Part shown: piece after piece, positions 31,701 to 44,400 of the stretch
Layout of the letters: each line of letters opens with the position of its first letter
How positions within the stretch are numbered: position 1 is the first letter of the stretch
Assembly: GCF_021155765.1 (NCBI RefSeq)
Contig: NC_060114.1
Span: 9,446,001 to 9,510,000, forward strand
Direction of reading: 5' to 3'
DNA from: Diprion similis
Taxonomy: Eukaryota > Arthropoda > Insecta > Hymenoptera > Diprionidae
Length of the DNA: 64,000 bases
Translations under genes and position numbers: made by a program
Notes under the pieces: generated by a model
Database searches by the model: none
What the model saw: the letters and a program-made list of their open reading frames with translations, nothing else
Told to the model about the DNA's origin: nothing

Positions 31701-34700
31701 GAGAGCTATATTCTTCGATGGGGCCATTCAAGAATATACGTTCTCAACTACTCGTTTACGATCGTACCAACCTTGTGAGCCGGAGGGATGCCGGCTATGA
31801 GAAACCTGTATCTTTCGACAAATTCGTTGAAGGAATGTCTGATTGGGTAGCCGGCTCTTCGTATTCTGATGGTCTCCATCATGCCCGAGTATCTCAATTG
31901 ACGACAGCAAAGACCTCGATCAAACATCTGCAAAATACGCAGGGTTGAGAGTAACTTGTTCGTATTTGGTCAAATAATAGAGCATGGAAGAATCGTCTTG
32001 TTAATCACCATTGGCTTTTTGTACTCATTCGGCTTGATACACCTTATGAAAAACGGTTGGCAACTGCACAGGGTTTTCATTAGAGCATCCAGGGACTTTT
32101 TGAACTGGGTCGATAGTGTTGGAGCCCTCTTGCGCGTCTCTGAACCCATTCCGATGTCCTCGGCAAAACAGATTTGCAAAAATTTGTTTGTTGATATGTG
32201 AATAAGCTGGAGTAAATCGGCACTAAAAGTATCTCTGTTCTTCTCCAGGAAACCTCGAGTATCGTAGAAAACGACGCCAGCAAAGTGGTTCAGACCAAAC
32301 GACGTGTTTATGTCCGATTTTGGCTTCAAATAGTTACGATGGCTGCCGTGAGTTTTGTGAATCTTGGCCAGCATCGTTTGGTCGGTTCCCTGAAATTTAG
32401 CACGGGTATACAATTGGTAAGCTGCCATGTCCGTTTTGAAGAAGAAACGCGAATGAGCCGATCCATGTGCCTTACCTTGGGAAATTTTGACTCCTCGTCT
32501 ATCAGGGCCATGATATTGAGCTGTTTGATGGCTATCAGATCGAGAGCATCCTGATTATCAACAAACTCGATGTGCTGCCAGTTAATGCCCTCGTGGTTGT
32601 ATTCCTCTTGCTCGAGCTTGAATATGTGCTGTACGAAAAATTGCTGAAGATTCTCGTTGGCATAATTTATGCAGAATTGTTCGAAGCTGTTATGATTAAA
32701 GTTTTCAAAACCAAATATATCCAGCACTCCGATTGCGCTTCTCGCCATATTTTTCGGCCTGTATATTGCCTCGTTTATCTTCTTCACTATCAAAACGAAC
32801 AATCGGCCATAAATGCCTTTCACAAAAGCATCGCGGATGTCGACTGACTGATCTCTCGATAACGTGGAAACCTGTTGATCAGAAAATTATCGTCGATGTA
32901 CTTGGGATATTCGCTCGGTAAATATTGACAACAACAACAATAACAACAAAAACCAACGGAGGGTATATATTAGATGGGGTACATCCCCATGAGCCGTTAG
33001 GCTTGTGTGGGCCAAGGGAGGGAATGGATTAGTGACCATAATTACGTGAATGCAGCCGTCTTAAGATGTCATCTTCGACTTGGGCCAAACTTTACTGATT
33101 ATAGGTATAACGTACCACTGTTTCTCCATGTGCGAATATCGTACGCCTCGTCAGTGCAGCGATCAGAGGTTGGACAGGAACTCCTAAAAGGCTCGCAACT
33201 CGCTGGACGTTGGTTTGCTCCGGTATTTCCGTAGCGTCAAGGTTATCTACAAAAACGTAAAAAGTAACGGGCGTTAACGAGAATCCTACGCAAGTTTTTT
33301 CTGAAATAATATAGGTCATTTTTGTATTATTACGAACCTACTACAGTTGCTTTATATTTTATGTTCCCGGTATGCAACAACGCGGCCAGGAGTTTGAGTA
33401 TTTCCCATATTTCAGCGTCGGTGAACAGCAAGACTTTCATCGCCGATCTAATGTCCGCAAATTCGGCAGCATCATCTCGTCCTTCGCAGGTGATGCTTCC
33501 CCCCTTCCAAAGCCCAAAATTGTCAGATTATTATTAAATAGATAATAATTTGATTTCTATAACATTTCGCATGGCAATTAATTATCCACATTCGTATGAC
33601 AAAATGTTACGGTGGGAGAGGGAGATCATCAATGTTAATATACTATATTCACCCCTGTCAAGTATTTGTACGTAGAAGCGTCGTCCAGTTCCAACTTTTT
33701 CTTCTCTTCTCTGGAAAGCCCGGCGAGTATGCAGTAGAATATATGGTAATTCCTTTCATCGGTGCTCTGCGATACGATGCGTGACTTTTCAAGGAGGTAC
33801 TGCTCTATCTTGGCTCCCTCGATCACCCCGAGCTCGTTGAAGTGGATGTCAATGTATTTGCCAAATCTCGACGAATTGTCGTTTCTTACCGTTTTCGCGT
33901 TTCCGAATGCTGAAGACAGCGATTAAGGTTGATCGGGTGAGCGTTTGATTAACAGAATAGTTTAAGCATGATAATATGTAAAGAAATAGCATATGCGGAA
34001 TCTCCTTGCCTTCCAGAATGGGATTAGCCTCGAGTATCTGTTGCTCTATCCAAGAATGTTTGCCGCTAATCGCAGCAAGGTATTGGAGTATTAACTTGGT
34101 GCTCTCAGTTTTTCCGGCCCCGCTCTCTCCGCTGGATGAAAAAAAAAGAAATGAAAGAACACGGACTGAATAATTTTTTTCCAATTCAGCGAGCCCGGGC
34201 TTCGTGATCTCGTTTAATTGTCAGTTTTTGAAAGTACCTGATCACGATGCACTGGTCCTGCCCATATCGTTTCATGTGCGTATAGCTATTGTCTCCTATG
34301 GCGAATATGTGAGGTGGAAGTTCGCCGATTTTTCGATCTTTGTAGAGTTTTATTTGCTCCGCGGTGTAGATCGGTAATATTTGATAGGGGTTCACTGCGA
34401 CCAGAATCGACCCAGTGTAAGTCTATAAAAGAAAGTGAGGATCATTCGGGTGCAGCGAAACGATGAATTGAGCCCCACCGGATACTCTAGAATTTGATAC
34501 TCCACAGCGTTAGTTTATTATTTAGTTTATTATCAGCGACACTGCGCAGGGAGAGGGAATATTTAAGTAATAGTAAAGACTCGCTCCCAGTATATAATCG
34601 TCTCGAGCATTGAGCAAAGATACGTGTTTGCTTTACGAAACGAGTGATAAAGTTATAAGTAAATCGCACCGTTATGTCTTACTCGGAGCTTCGTCTAACG

Positions 34701-35622
34701 TGGAAACCTGCGGAATGTTTTATGTCACAGATGGGTCTAGACTAATGAAAACTGCTTACGTATATGAGATTCTCGTTGTAGCGGATGAGAAGATTTCTCA
34801 GAATACCAGCTTCGTGAAGGTCTCCGAGGCTGATCATGTCTTCTACGCCCTGGACGGATGTAGCGTGCATCGCCTTTATCCTCCGCTCTGGAGTCAGCCA
34901 TTGTTCCTACAACAAGGATAACTAATGAGTATGAATAACTGATCAACGCTTACCACCAGCAATATTTCGGTGTCCTATGAATACCTTATTGTCGTCGTCT
35001 TTGACCTGGATTCTTCTACCCTCGGCCGATACGACGCGAGCCCCGATCGCTACGTCGAACTCCCTTCCAGATACGGGCTCGATCCATATGTAATCTCCCT
35101 ATGGAATGAAGAATTTTTAAGGTTTCGCGCGAGCACCGATCGAGAAGGTAATCGATCGATCGGTGTTACTTAATAATCAATGGAGCAGGTTGCAAGTAGC
35201 TGATACACATCATATCTATCTCCATAGCATCGCATCATAATAGTTTATCAATAGTGGCATGTAAACAGATCTTGGTAGCAGTCCGAGCAGCGAAAGATTC
35301 TCGTTAATTCCTCGGCCCATTTACTCAGCCACCGGAACATCGGAAGAGCACTTCCGCACTCGGAACTGCTGCAGAGGTCGCCGCCACGGCCGACGCCCCT
35401 TCGGTATTCACCGTTTACGAATTCGGTTGATCACCGTTTAACTTATTTTTTTTATTTTTTCCTCTGAACAGGCCGATAATTCACGGAAGTCAATGTTCTA
35501 ATGTACATATATAGTTGCATGATTATAATGCATAGAACGGAGCGAATCAGAGCTGAGTAAATAAATGGAGTGAATAATTTGTGCCCAACGTCGGGTCAAC
35601 CTACCCGCGTGACGATGACCAT
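25775..35622 (-). CDS. ck: Unconventional myosin VIIa (crinkled; 27 coding exons, 2166 aa)
   Basis: Actin motor required in insects for bristle and hair shape and for the hearing organ. Coding exons in order: 35605-35622, 34985-35098, 34760-34906, 34238-34422, 34010-34131, 33653-33909, 33338-33503, 33116-33246, 32476-32871, 32009-32389, 31772-31927, 31075-31668, 30786-30995, 30440-30637, 30204-30380, 29050-30090, 28715-28959, 28255-28615, 28036-28154, 27538-27934, 27278-27460, 26984-27185, 26740-26868, 26531-26627, 26339-26436, 26081-26250, 25775-25981. They total 6501 nt. Start [14 protein letters not shown]. Motor: P-loop GESGAGKT (156-163), switch [10 protein letters not shown] (205-213), switch II DIFGFE (431-436). 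IQ repeats cover about 740-860, then a charged single helix, MyTH4-FERM 1 (about 985-1500), SH3 (about 1558-1625) and MyTH4-FERM 2 (about 1700-2160), ending [11 protein letters not shown]. Length nearly equals Drosophila ck. The intron after 34010 has a GC donor. Myosin VIIb is less likely on sequence. Confidence 0.96.
26450..26491. repeat. (TTA)n/(TTG)n microsatellite in a crinkled intron
   Basis: TTA units grade into TTG units in the intron between the exons 26339-26436 and 26531-26627. Confidence 0.75.
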
Positions 35623-35651
35623 CTCTCAAATCTTGGCCGCTGTCCCGCCAC
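35623..35651 (-). other. Non-coding part of the crinkled start exon
   Basis: The start codon lies in a 47-base exon (35605-35651) with acceptor TTGTTTCAG immediately upstream and donor GTAGGT after the CGG codon. The acceptor shows that at least one further 5-prime exon exists upstream. Confidence 0.75.
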
Positions 35652-36169
35652 CTGAAACAATAATCTATGAAGTTATTTCACGATGATCGGCACACGATTG
35701 ATCTTTCATCATCCCCGAGTGCGTGAAAATGCGTACACTATACCTGTGTATTATAATAATACGCGCAGTAAAACGACATTCATGGCACAAGCGTATGTAA
35801 CGCGACAAGGCTGTTTATCAGGCAGCCTTCGAGTATCATAAAAATCTATCATCATTACATAGATCCCGCATTCCCGCGGCACGTCTTACAGCCTACAGCG
35901 ACTTGTAACGGCACGGGTTTAATTCAAGATGCGCGTGCACTGTAAGCCTGTAACTTCGCCGAGGTGAAGAGGAGGAGGGAGGGGTCGATACACGCACGTA
36001 TTATACGTTATACACGTAACATGCATACGAGCCCGGAGAACTCTATTCGGCCTCGTACGCAAAACAATCACCGGCCACGAGGTGCAACGAGTTTCAGTGT
36101 CGGGCGTCGGGGATGTAATTACCATAAGCAATTATGGCGCGATGCTGCACCGGTACTTACAACAGTAGG

Positions 36170-36200
36170 TTGCTGCTGCTGTTGCTGCTGCCGCTGCAGC
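36170..36200. repeat. (GCT)n-like imperfect trinucleotide run
   Basis: TTGCTGCTGCTGTTGCTGC followed by CGCTGC, in non-coding sequence. Confidence 0.75.
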
Positions 36201-37861
36201 ATACCTAGATCGAACCTAGATATTTTATTCATTTAACGCGCGCAAACGGGCCCCTTTCCGTTTCTCATACCGATGCTGTTCTTCGAGACCCGTCGCGCCG
36301 CGACGAGACAGAGAAGTTGTTATCCTGGTCAATCACCGTTAACGCTCGCGGTATAAGAGCCAACTTTAAACCTGTTTGCGAAGTGGGTTAGATATTCTGC
36401 TTGTATACACTTATACATGTACAGTAAGTGTGTACACAGCCGCGCAACCCGGCTGTACAAGACCATCGTCGTCGGCTATATCCGCTTACGCGTTTATACG
36501 TATAAGACTCGATAGTCGATAATTCGCGTCAACTGATACCTATACTGCAAAATGAAGCGTACACCCGCTTCTCTCACGACTATGTCTACTTACGTATGTA
36601 CGTTACGTCTAGTGCACCGGACTAAATTGCTGATCTTTTCTTTACCTTGCTCTCCTTCGTTTCTCTTCCTCGACCGCGGTTCATTTCGATACAGCTAATT
36701 ATCACCAATCTTCATGGTGCGTGACTCTGCACGTCGAAAGAGGGATGGCGAGAGTTCGTTGTATTGTTTACACAACGCGGAGGTATTTCCGAGTGCGTAC
36801 GCTCATATTTCCGTGCACTGGTTTATCGGATATGTCTTGTCTCTGCGTGATGGCTGTGTTTGCAGGAGGGTATGTACTAATGAGACTGAAGTTAGTTGCG
36901 TTAACGCAACGAAACATTGCGGGGGAAAAAAGACTATTTTGCAAGTTTATAGTGACTTTGAAGTAGCAAAGTTTTCAAAATATGAATCCGTATTGTCTCA
37001 TTTTAATTTATTGCATTTTCGACATTTCTGCAATTGTGAAATAGCGATTTTTTCGAAAAGTAAATCATTACAATAACGTTACCAACTTCAGGTTCATATG
37101 TACTATGTAACGCCGCGCGCACGTGCGCGACCCCAGTTAAGCACGACTGCGACTCGTAGATGTGTATGTATAATTCATACCTAAGACGGGAACATAGATA
37201 CATACACATCGAAACTTGGATTTCGAGAATATCAGGCATTCAAATCACATTCGGAGCTCAAAAAAATGTAATTAAACATACAGCCAACAGGTCTCAAACT
37301 GAATCGCGATGGTTGAAACGGTCAACCAGTACATCGGGTGGGGCGTTCCGTCGCTGTTATAAAAACATGGAAAATCTCAGTACTATTTTGCTGCAAGGAT
37401 GGTATACTTGTATGTGCATTATTAGCACACGCGCAACTGTGCTAACATTGATAATATGACGATGAGCTGATCTGACCGAATGCCTTGTTTCCTGGGTACC
37501 TTATAAGTCATACCTGATGCATAATATCATATGTACCTACATGCTTACATCACAGTATAGATGCGTATATTGAAATCACACAATGTTTAATTATTACGTT
37601 TCTCAGGTGTGTATGATTCATACGAAATTTCCCCGCAACTGTATATACACCATTTAGTACTGCAGGGAGGAAAGAAAAAGGCGTCTACCGCGGAGAAACC
37701 GGAGTCCGAAAAAATTGTTATCCAAGCGTAGTTGGTGCGAGAGTCTACCGAGCCTCCTGATACGCCCGATCGGGAATCCCGTACAACAGTCAAGGTATTA
37801 AGCAGCAGCAGCAGCACAGCAGTCGTTGACTGCAAAAATATATGGGGAATCCACGATGAAG

Positions 37862-37920
37862 GAAGGAACGGTCAGTGGTAACGGTAGGTCTTACAGAGTT
37901 CGATTCCTGCTAGACGCGGC
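37862..37920 (+). repeat. tRNA-like A/B box pair (SINE-like relic)
   Basis: ACGGTCAGTGGTAACGG resembles an A box and GAGTTCGATTCCTGCT matches a B box (GTTCGATTC). Spacing is short for a tRNA and no acceptor stem is evident. A tRNA-derived SINE fragment is the likeliest reading. Confidence 0.3.
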
Positions 37921-38835
37921 GGAGCGTGATAGAGATGAGAAATATCATATTTTCTATACACACCGACGTGTATGTAGGTAAAACAATTGAAAAAGTAATT
38001 GACCGAGCTTCAAAAATCGCGCGTGTCAGTGCATAATCGCTACATTAAATATAGATCGCCGTCGTAATTTTCCAGCGCCTCGTACAGAGATCAAGGTCTC
38101 TGTCGCGTCCCATAATATTATATACACACGCGTGCACATAGGAGGCATTCGTGTATGTATAATAGACGATATGTGCGTAATAGATGCTTAGCTCACCTTG
38201 TTGAATATGCGTAGGTAATTGCGGGTGTATTAATCGGCTAAATCCCAAGACTCCATAAGGCGGCACACTGCAGAACACTGATCGGTACTCGGCGACCTTT
38301 CATTCCCAAAATATTCACCGTCTATTACAGGTGTGGAAGATCGAGTCGTTAAAGTCGCGGCGATTTACGTAAAAGTACAGCGTCGAGACGGCGCGCGTCG
38401 CGTCTCGAGACCGAGGCTTCTCCGATAACGAGACAATTGTAATAAAACAAGGGTAAAGGAACGATCGAGAATAATATCTGAACAGTTTTTAACGCCGGAG
38501 TCTACCTTTAACCGCTTATACGGCTACAACGCACCGTACGGGGTACGCGGTGACCGGCACATTAACACCACACTCGCTCGGGGAGGTTCGGTTTAGATCG
38601 GAAAGTGACTGTGGCTGTCGCCTGGCTTATGCCTACCTGTAGCCAGGTGGAAGTGGCGGCGTGCTGCTCGCTATGCTAGGCGAGGCGCGCCAAGGTAAAT
38701 AGCTGACTGAATGTTGACTGAATGGAGAGCGCGAGTCACGACTCGACGACCGCACCGCGTGACGGCAGGTGAGCGAGAGCAGGGACGATACTTCGAGGAC
38801 GGGGGGCCCCACCTGTCGTCCCGGTTTGAACTCAC

Positions 38836-38960
38836 CAGGAGAAGAAATCCGGAGAAGGAAAGAGGATGCAACGACTACCTGCCTGACCTACAGTCTGAAG
38901 ACTCTGAAGATCTCCGCTCTCTCACAAGGACCACGAGGCGGATTCCCGATGATGATGATG
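38836..38960 (-). other. Candidate 5-prime non-coding exon of crinkled
   Basis: On the minus strand CTCCTG|GTGAGT at 38836/38835 is a strong donor consensus, in a locally GC- and CpG-rich stretch, with no protein-coding frame continuing to crinkled. The upper limit is a guess. Transcript data would be needed to confirm it. Confidence 0.25.
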
Positions 38961-39292
38961 ATAATTGATTCGAGGTGAAAGATAAGGAGGAAGGCGAAGA
39001 AATGGAAGACGGATCGGGTGGCAGCGTTCAGTTTAGACACGTTTCTTTCTTTCCGTTCGTGCTATTTATGTATCACACTTATTCCGTATACGACTGCGGA
39101 AAACTTTCTACCACATGCAGCTTCTTGCGAGATATAGATTCGCTGCGAATTGTAATCAAAGACGATCTTCAGGAATCGGAGCTTAGTGTTAGTCAAAACG
39201 ATGTCGATTATTCAATAAACCCAAGCTGTAATAATTGGAATGACGGCGAAACCTTACCTAGGCCTAATAATTTTTGTACATTGTGTGTAGGT

Positions 39293-40167
39293 ATCGACAT
39301 AATTTTGCGGGAGGAATCGATTGCGCCCAGTTTGAATTCGCTGCAAGCAAGAGATCGAGAGTTACAGCTTAAATGCCAGACATCGTTTTCGCAATACTCT
39401 CTTTACGCTGCGTGTTCTAAATTCCCGGGGGTCGAATTAATTAAGATATGCTGACAAATCAATTCCGAGACAAAGAATTTTTGTCTCCAAAAATGGTAAG
39501 GCTAACTCCTTTGGATTTTTCGCGAAAATTTTGACGATTTAGAAAATGCTGGGATCAATGCTTTGTCGCACTACATCGACGTAATATTGCGAAAGGAATC
39601 GATTGCGCAATCTTGACTCGGCGCAAACCACAGATTGAGAGAAACGGCCCTAAAGCACGAAATTTGCACCAGGTTGTGAGACAGGTATGGGACGGATATA
39701 TCAAATTCGTAGCTAAAAAGTTTCGTTTCGGTGTATTTTCAGTATATTCATCACGCCTTAATCCTAATACAAGTGTTCAAGTGTCAGTGTATATTACGTG
39801 GACAAGTTGATTAATGATATCAAAGTACATCAAAATGTTTGAAAATGATCGAACATTTCGTAACAGAACTGAAAATTATCTTACGATGTAAGCGTACGAT
39901 ACATATTCCCTTGAGCAGCATACAGAAAATAGTACATGAGACAGTGATTCATGTAGTTTAAAAATATACCTATATTAGTAGACATGTATAACATTGTATT
40001 GTCACATGCAACTTGAATTAAAATAAATGATGAACAACTTTCTGTGTGTTTTCTTGTCATTTCTTCAACGTTTGGGACGTCGCTATATTCATATCTTTGT
40101 TGCGTTGCTCAAAGACGCATTCGTCGGATAAGAGTCATAGGAATTATTCTGAAAAGAAAGATTTTCG
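39293..40167 (+). repeat. Left edge of the satellite: diverged units, one with a long insertion
   Basis: From 39293 to about 39460 there is a partial monomer: CGACATAATTTTGCGGGAGG aligns with CGACGTAATTTTTCGAGAG of the array. A second unit begins near 39470 (GGTAAGGCTAACTCCTTTGG) but is interrupted at about 39680-40080 by roughly 400-450 bp not found in the array, containing AATAAATGA and TTTCTGTGTGTTTTCTT. The same insertion recurs on the far side of the array (about 56090-56500). These units are much more diverged than array units, so they are older. A 159-codon open frame (38975-39454) runs into this unit by chance. Confidence 0.8.
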
Positions 40168-40544
40168 ATGCCGGAAACAAAAAAAAACTAACGCCTTTGA
40201 ATTTTTGGCGAAATTTTTGACGACTTTGGAGTGTGCTGCAGACCATTCTTTCAAGCTCTATTCCGACGTACTTTGGCGTGAGAGATCGATTAAACGCAAT
40301 CCGATTACGCTGCCGGCGACAAGAACAGAGTTACAGCCGAAAAACGAGACATCCTTTTCGTAATATATCTGCGGCAGGTCTTTCCTCCGACGTTTCTGTA
40401 CTGTTGGTCCTACGCTCCTTTTGCTGCCTTTCTGAGTTCCTGGGCGTCCAATAAGTTAAGTAAGGGTCATGAAAATCCATTCTGAAACGACGAATTTTCG
40501 GCTCCGCAAATGACCAAAAAAGTAAGGCTAACCCCGTTGGATTT
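40168..40544 (+). repeat. Diverged monomer with an extra segment
   Basis: One unit of about 355 bp related to the array monomer. It retains a segment around TTTCCTCCGACGTTTCTGTA before the shared GTTGGTCCTACGCT, which array monomers lack and which is also present in the right flank near 56730-56780. The array monomer therefore looks like a deletion derivative of this longer form. Confidence 0.75.
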
Positions 40545-41480
40545 TTGACGAAAATTTCGACGATTCTGAAAAGCGCTGCAATCAATTCTTTGAGGCACTA
40601 TTCCGACATCATTTTGGGAGAGAAATCGATGAAGCGCAGTCCCAAAACGCTGCGAGCAACGGATCGAAAGTTACAGCCAAAAAACTGGAGATTTTTATCG
40701 CCATTTCTCTGCTATTGGTCCGACGCTCTTTTTCATGTGTTTTTTGAGTTTCTGGGGGTCCAATTACTCTGGAGATGGTCATACAAATCGATTCCGAGAC
40801 GAGAAATTTTCGGCTCCGAAAATGACCAAAAAAGTAAGGCTAACCCCTTTGGATTTTTGACAAGAATTTCGACGATTCTGAAAAGCGCTGCAATCAATTC
40901 TTTGCGGCACTATTCCGACGTGATTTTGCGAGAGGAATCGATAAAGCGCAGTCCCAATACGCTGCGAGCAACGGATCAAAAGTTACAGCCAAAAAACTGG
41001 AGATTTTTACCGCCATTTCTCTGCTGTTGGTCCGACGCTCTTTTTCATGTGTTTTCCGAGTTCCTGGGGGTCCAATTACTCTGGAGATGGTCATACAAAT
41101 CGATTCCGAGACCAGAAATTTTCGGCTCCGAAAATGACCAAAAAAGTAAGGCTAACCCCTTTGGATTTTTGACGAAAATTTCGACGATTCTGAAAAGCGC
41201 TGCAATCAATTCTTTGAGGCACTATTCCGACGTAATTTTGCGAGAGGAATCGGTAAGGCGCAGTCCCAATACGCTGCGAGCAACGGATCAAAAGTTACAG
41301 CCAAATAACTGGAGATTTTCATCGCCATTTCTCTGCTATTGGTCCGACGCTCTTTTCAATGTGTTTTCCGAGTTCCTGGGGGTCCAATTACTCTAGAGAT
41401 GGTCATACAAATCGATTCTGAGACGAGCAATTTCCGGCTCCGAAAATGACCAAAAAAGTAAGGCTAACCCCTTTGGATTT
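40545..41480 (+). repeat. Three satellite units of 312 bp (class A)
   Basis: Units begin at 40545, 40857 and 41169. They share GGGGGTCCAATTACTCT and GGCTCCGAAAATGACC, which the main class lacks. Because 312 is divisible by three, one frame stays open for 283 codons (40545-41396) and encodes a 104-residue repeat. There is no splice, promoter or family signal, so I treat it as satellite and not as a gene. Confidence 0.85.
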
Positions 41481-44400
41481 TTGACGAAAATTTCGACGAC
41501 TTTGAAAAGTGCTGCAACTAATTCTTTAGAGCACTATTCCGACGTAATTTTTCGAGAGAAATCGATTGAGCGTAGTCCCAATACGCTGCGAGCAACGGAT
41601 CAAAAGTTACAGCCAAAAAACTGCAGATTTTCGTCGTCATTTCTCTGCTGTTGGTCCTACGCTTTTTTGAATGTGTATTTTGAGTTCCTGGGGTCCCAAT
41701 TAGCCAAGAAACGGTCATACAAATCAATTCGGAGACCAAAAATTTCCGTCTCCAAAATTCGCAAAAAAAAGTAAGGCTAACCCCTTTGGATTTTTGGCGA
41801 AAATTTCGACGACTTTGAAAAGTGCTGCAATTACTTCTTTAATGCACTATTCCGACGTAATTTTTCGAGAGAAATCGATTGAGCGTAGTCCCAATACGCT
41901 GCGAGCAACGGATCAAAAGTTACAGCCAAAAAACTGCAGATTTTCGTCGTCATTTCTCTGCTGTTGGTCCTACGCTTTTTTTAATGTGTATTTTGAGTTC
42001 CTGGGGTCCCAATTAGCCAAGAAACGGTCATACAAATCAATTCGGAGACCAAAAATTTCCGTCTCCAAAATTCGCAAAAAAAAGTAAGGCTAACCCCTTT
42101 GGATTTTTGGCGAAAATTTCGACGACTTTGAAAAGTGCTGCAATTACTTCTTTAATGCACTATTCCGACGTGATTTTTCGAGAGAAATCGATTGAGCGTA
42201 GTCCCAATACGCTGCGAGCAGCGGATCAAAAGTTACAGCCAAAAAACTGCAGATTTTCGTCGTCATTTCTCTGCTGTTGGTCCTACGCTTTTTTTAATGT
42301 GTTCTTTGAGTTCCTGAGGTCCCAATTAGCCAAGAAACGGTCATAACAATCAATTCGGAGACCAAAAATTTTCGGCTTCAAAATTCGCAAAAAAAAGTAA
42401 GGCTAACCCCTTTGGATTTTTTGCGAAAATTTCGACGACTTTGAAAAGTGCTGCAATTAATTCTTTAGAGCACTATTCCGACGTAATTTTTCGAGAGAAA
42501 TCGATTGAGCGTAGTCCCAATACGCTGCGAGCAACGGGTCAAAAGTTACAGCCAAAAAACTGCAGATTTTCGTCGTCATTTCTCTGCTGTTGGTCCTACG
42601 CTTTTTTTAATGTGTATTTTGAGTTCCTGAGGTCCCAATTAGCCAAGAAACGGTCATACCAATCAATTCGGAGACCAAAAATTTTCGGCTTCAAAATTCG
42701 CAGAAAAAAGTAAGGCTAACCCCTTTGGATTTTTGGCGAAAATTTCGGCGACTTTGAAAAGTGCTGCAATCAATTCTTTAGAGCACTATTCCGACGTAAT
42801 TTTTCGAGAGAAATCGATTGAGCGTAGTCCCAATACGCTGCGAGCAACGGATCAAAAGTAACAGCTAAAAAACTGCAGATTTTCGTCGTCATTTCTCTGC
42901 TGTTGGTCCTACGCTTATTTTAATGTGTTCTTTGAGTTCCTGGGGTCCCAATTAGCCTAGAAACGGTCATACAAATCAATTCGGGGACCAAAAATTTTCG
43001 GCTCCAAAATTCGCAAAAAAAAGTAAGGCTAACGCCTTTGGATTTTTTGCGAAAATTTCGACGACTTTGAAAAGTGCTGTCATTAATTCTTTAGAGCACT
43101 ATTCCGACGTAATTTTTCGAGAGAAATCGATTGAGCGTAGTCCCAATACGCTGCGAGCAACGGGTCAAAAGTTACAGCCAAAAAACTGCAGATTTTCGTC
43201 GTCATTTCTCTGCTGTTGGTCCTACGCTTTTTTTAATGTGTATTTTGAGTTCCTGAGGTCCCAATTAGCCAAGAAACGGTCAAACCAATCAATTCGGAGA
43301 CCAAAAATTTTCGGCTTCAAAATTCGCAAAAAAAAGTAAGGCTAACCCCTTTGGATTTTTGGCGAAAATTTCGGCGACTTTGAAAAGTGCTGCAATCAAT
43401 TCTTTAGAGCACTATTCCGACGTAATTTTTCGAGAGAAATCGATTGAGCGTAGTCCCAATACGCTGCGAGCAACGGATCAAAAGTTACAGCTAAAAAACT
43501 GCAGATTTTCGTCGTCATTTCTCTGCTGTTGGTCCTACGCTTTTTTTAATGTGTTCTTTGAGTTCCTGGGGTCCCAATTAGCCTAGAAACGGTCATACAA
43601 ATCAATTCGGAGACCAAAAATTTTCGGCTATAATATTCGCAAAAAAAAGTAAGGCTAACCCCTTTGGATTTTTGGCGAAAATTTCGACGACTTTGAAAAG
43701 TGCTGCAATCAATTCTTTAGAGCACTATTCCGACGTAATTTTTCGAGAGAAATCGATTGAGCGTAGTCCCAATACGCTGCGAGCAACGGGTCAAAAGTGA
43801 CAGCCAAAAAACTGCAGATTTTCGTCGTCATTTCTCTGCTGTTGGTCCTACGCTTTTTTTAATGTGTATTTTGAGTTCCTGGGGTCCCAATTAGCCAAGA
43901 AACGGTCATACAAATCAATTCGGAGACCAAAAATTTCCGGCTTCAAAATTCGCAAAAACAAGTAAGGCTAACCCCTTTGGATTTTTGGCGAAAATTTCGA
44001 CGACTTTGAAAAGTGCTGCAAATAATTCTTCAGAGCACTATTCCGACGTAATTTTTCGAGAGAAATCGATTGAGCGTAGTCCCAATACGCTGCGAGCAGC
44101 GGATCAAAAGTTACAGCCAAAAAACTGCAGATTTTCGTCGTCATTTCTCTGCTGTTGGTCCTACGCTTTTTTTAATGTGTATTTTGAGTTCCTGGGGTCC
44201 CAATTAGCCAAGAAACGGTCATACAAATCAATTCGGAGACCAAAAATTTCCGTCTCCAAAATTCGCAAAAAAAAGTAAGGCTAACCCCTTTGGATTTTTG
44301 GCGAAAATTTCGACGACTTTGAAAAGTGCTGCAATTACTTCTTTAATGCACTATTCCGACGTAATTTTTCGAGAGAAATCGATTGAGCGTAGTCCCAATA

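Larger units (their letters stand above)
35652..38835 (-). other. Probable first intron and upstream region of crinkled
   Basis: No supported protein: the open frames (for example about 120 codons from 36714) match no family I know. There are short CAG/CTG-type runs at 36170-36200 and 37800-37823 and a tRNA-like segment at 37862-37920. If the donor at 38835 belongs to crinkled this is one 3.2-kb intron, which would probably contain regulatory sequence. Confidence 0.4.

Noticed and set aside
38600-38670. Possible microRNA hairpin around GCCTGGCTTATGCC and TGTAGCCAGG
   Set aside because: The stem is only about seven to eight pairs with poor extension, too weak for a precursor.
38975-39454. 159-codon open frame before the satellite
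   Set aside because: Its second half is a degenerate satellite unit and its first half is low-complexity and acidic; no homology is recognisable.
40545-41396. 283-codon open frame that could be annotated as a repeat protein
   Set aside because: It is exactly the satellite monomer read in phase for 2.7 units. Neighbouring units shift frame, and there is no start context, splice signal or known domain.
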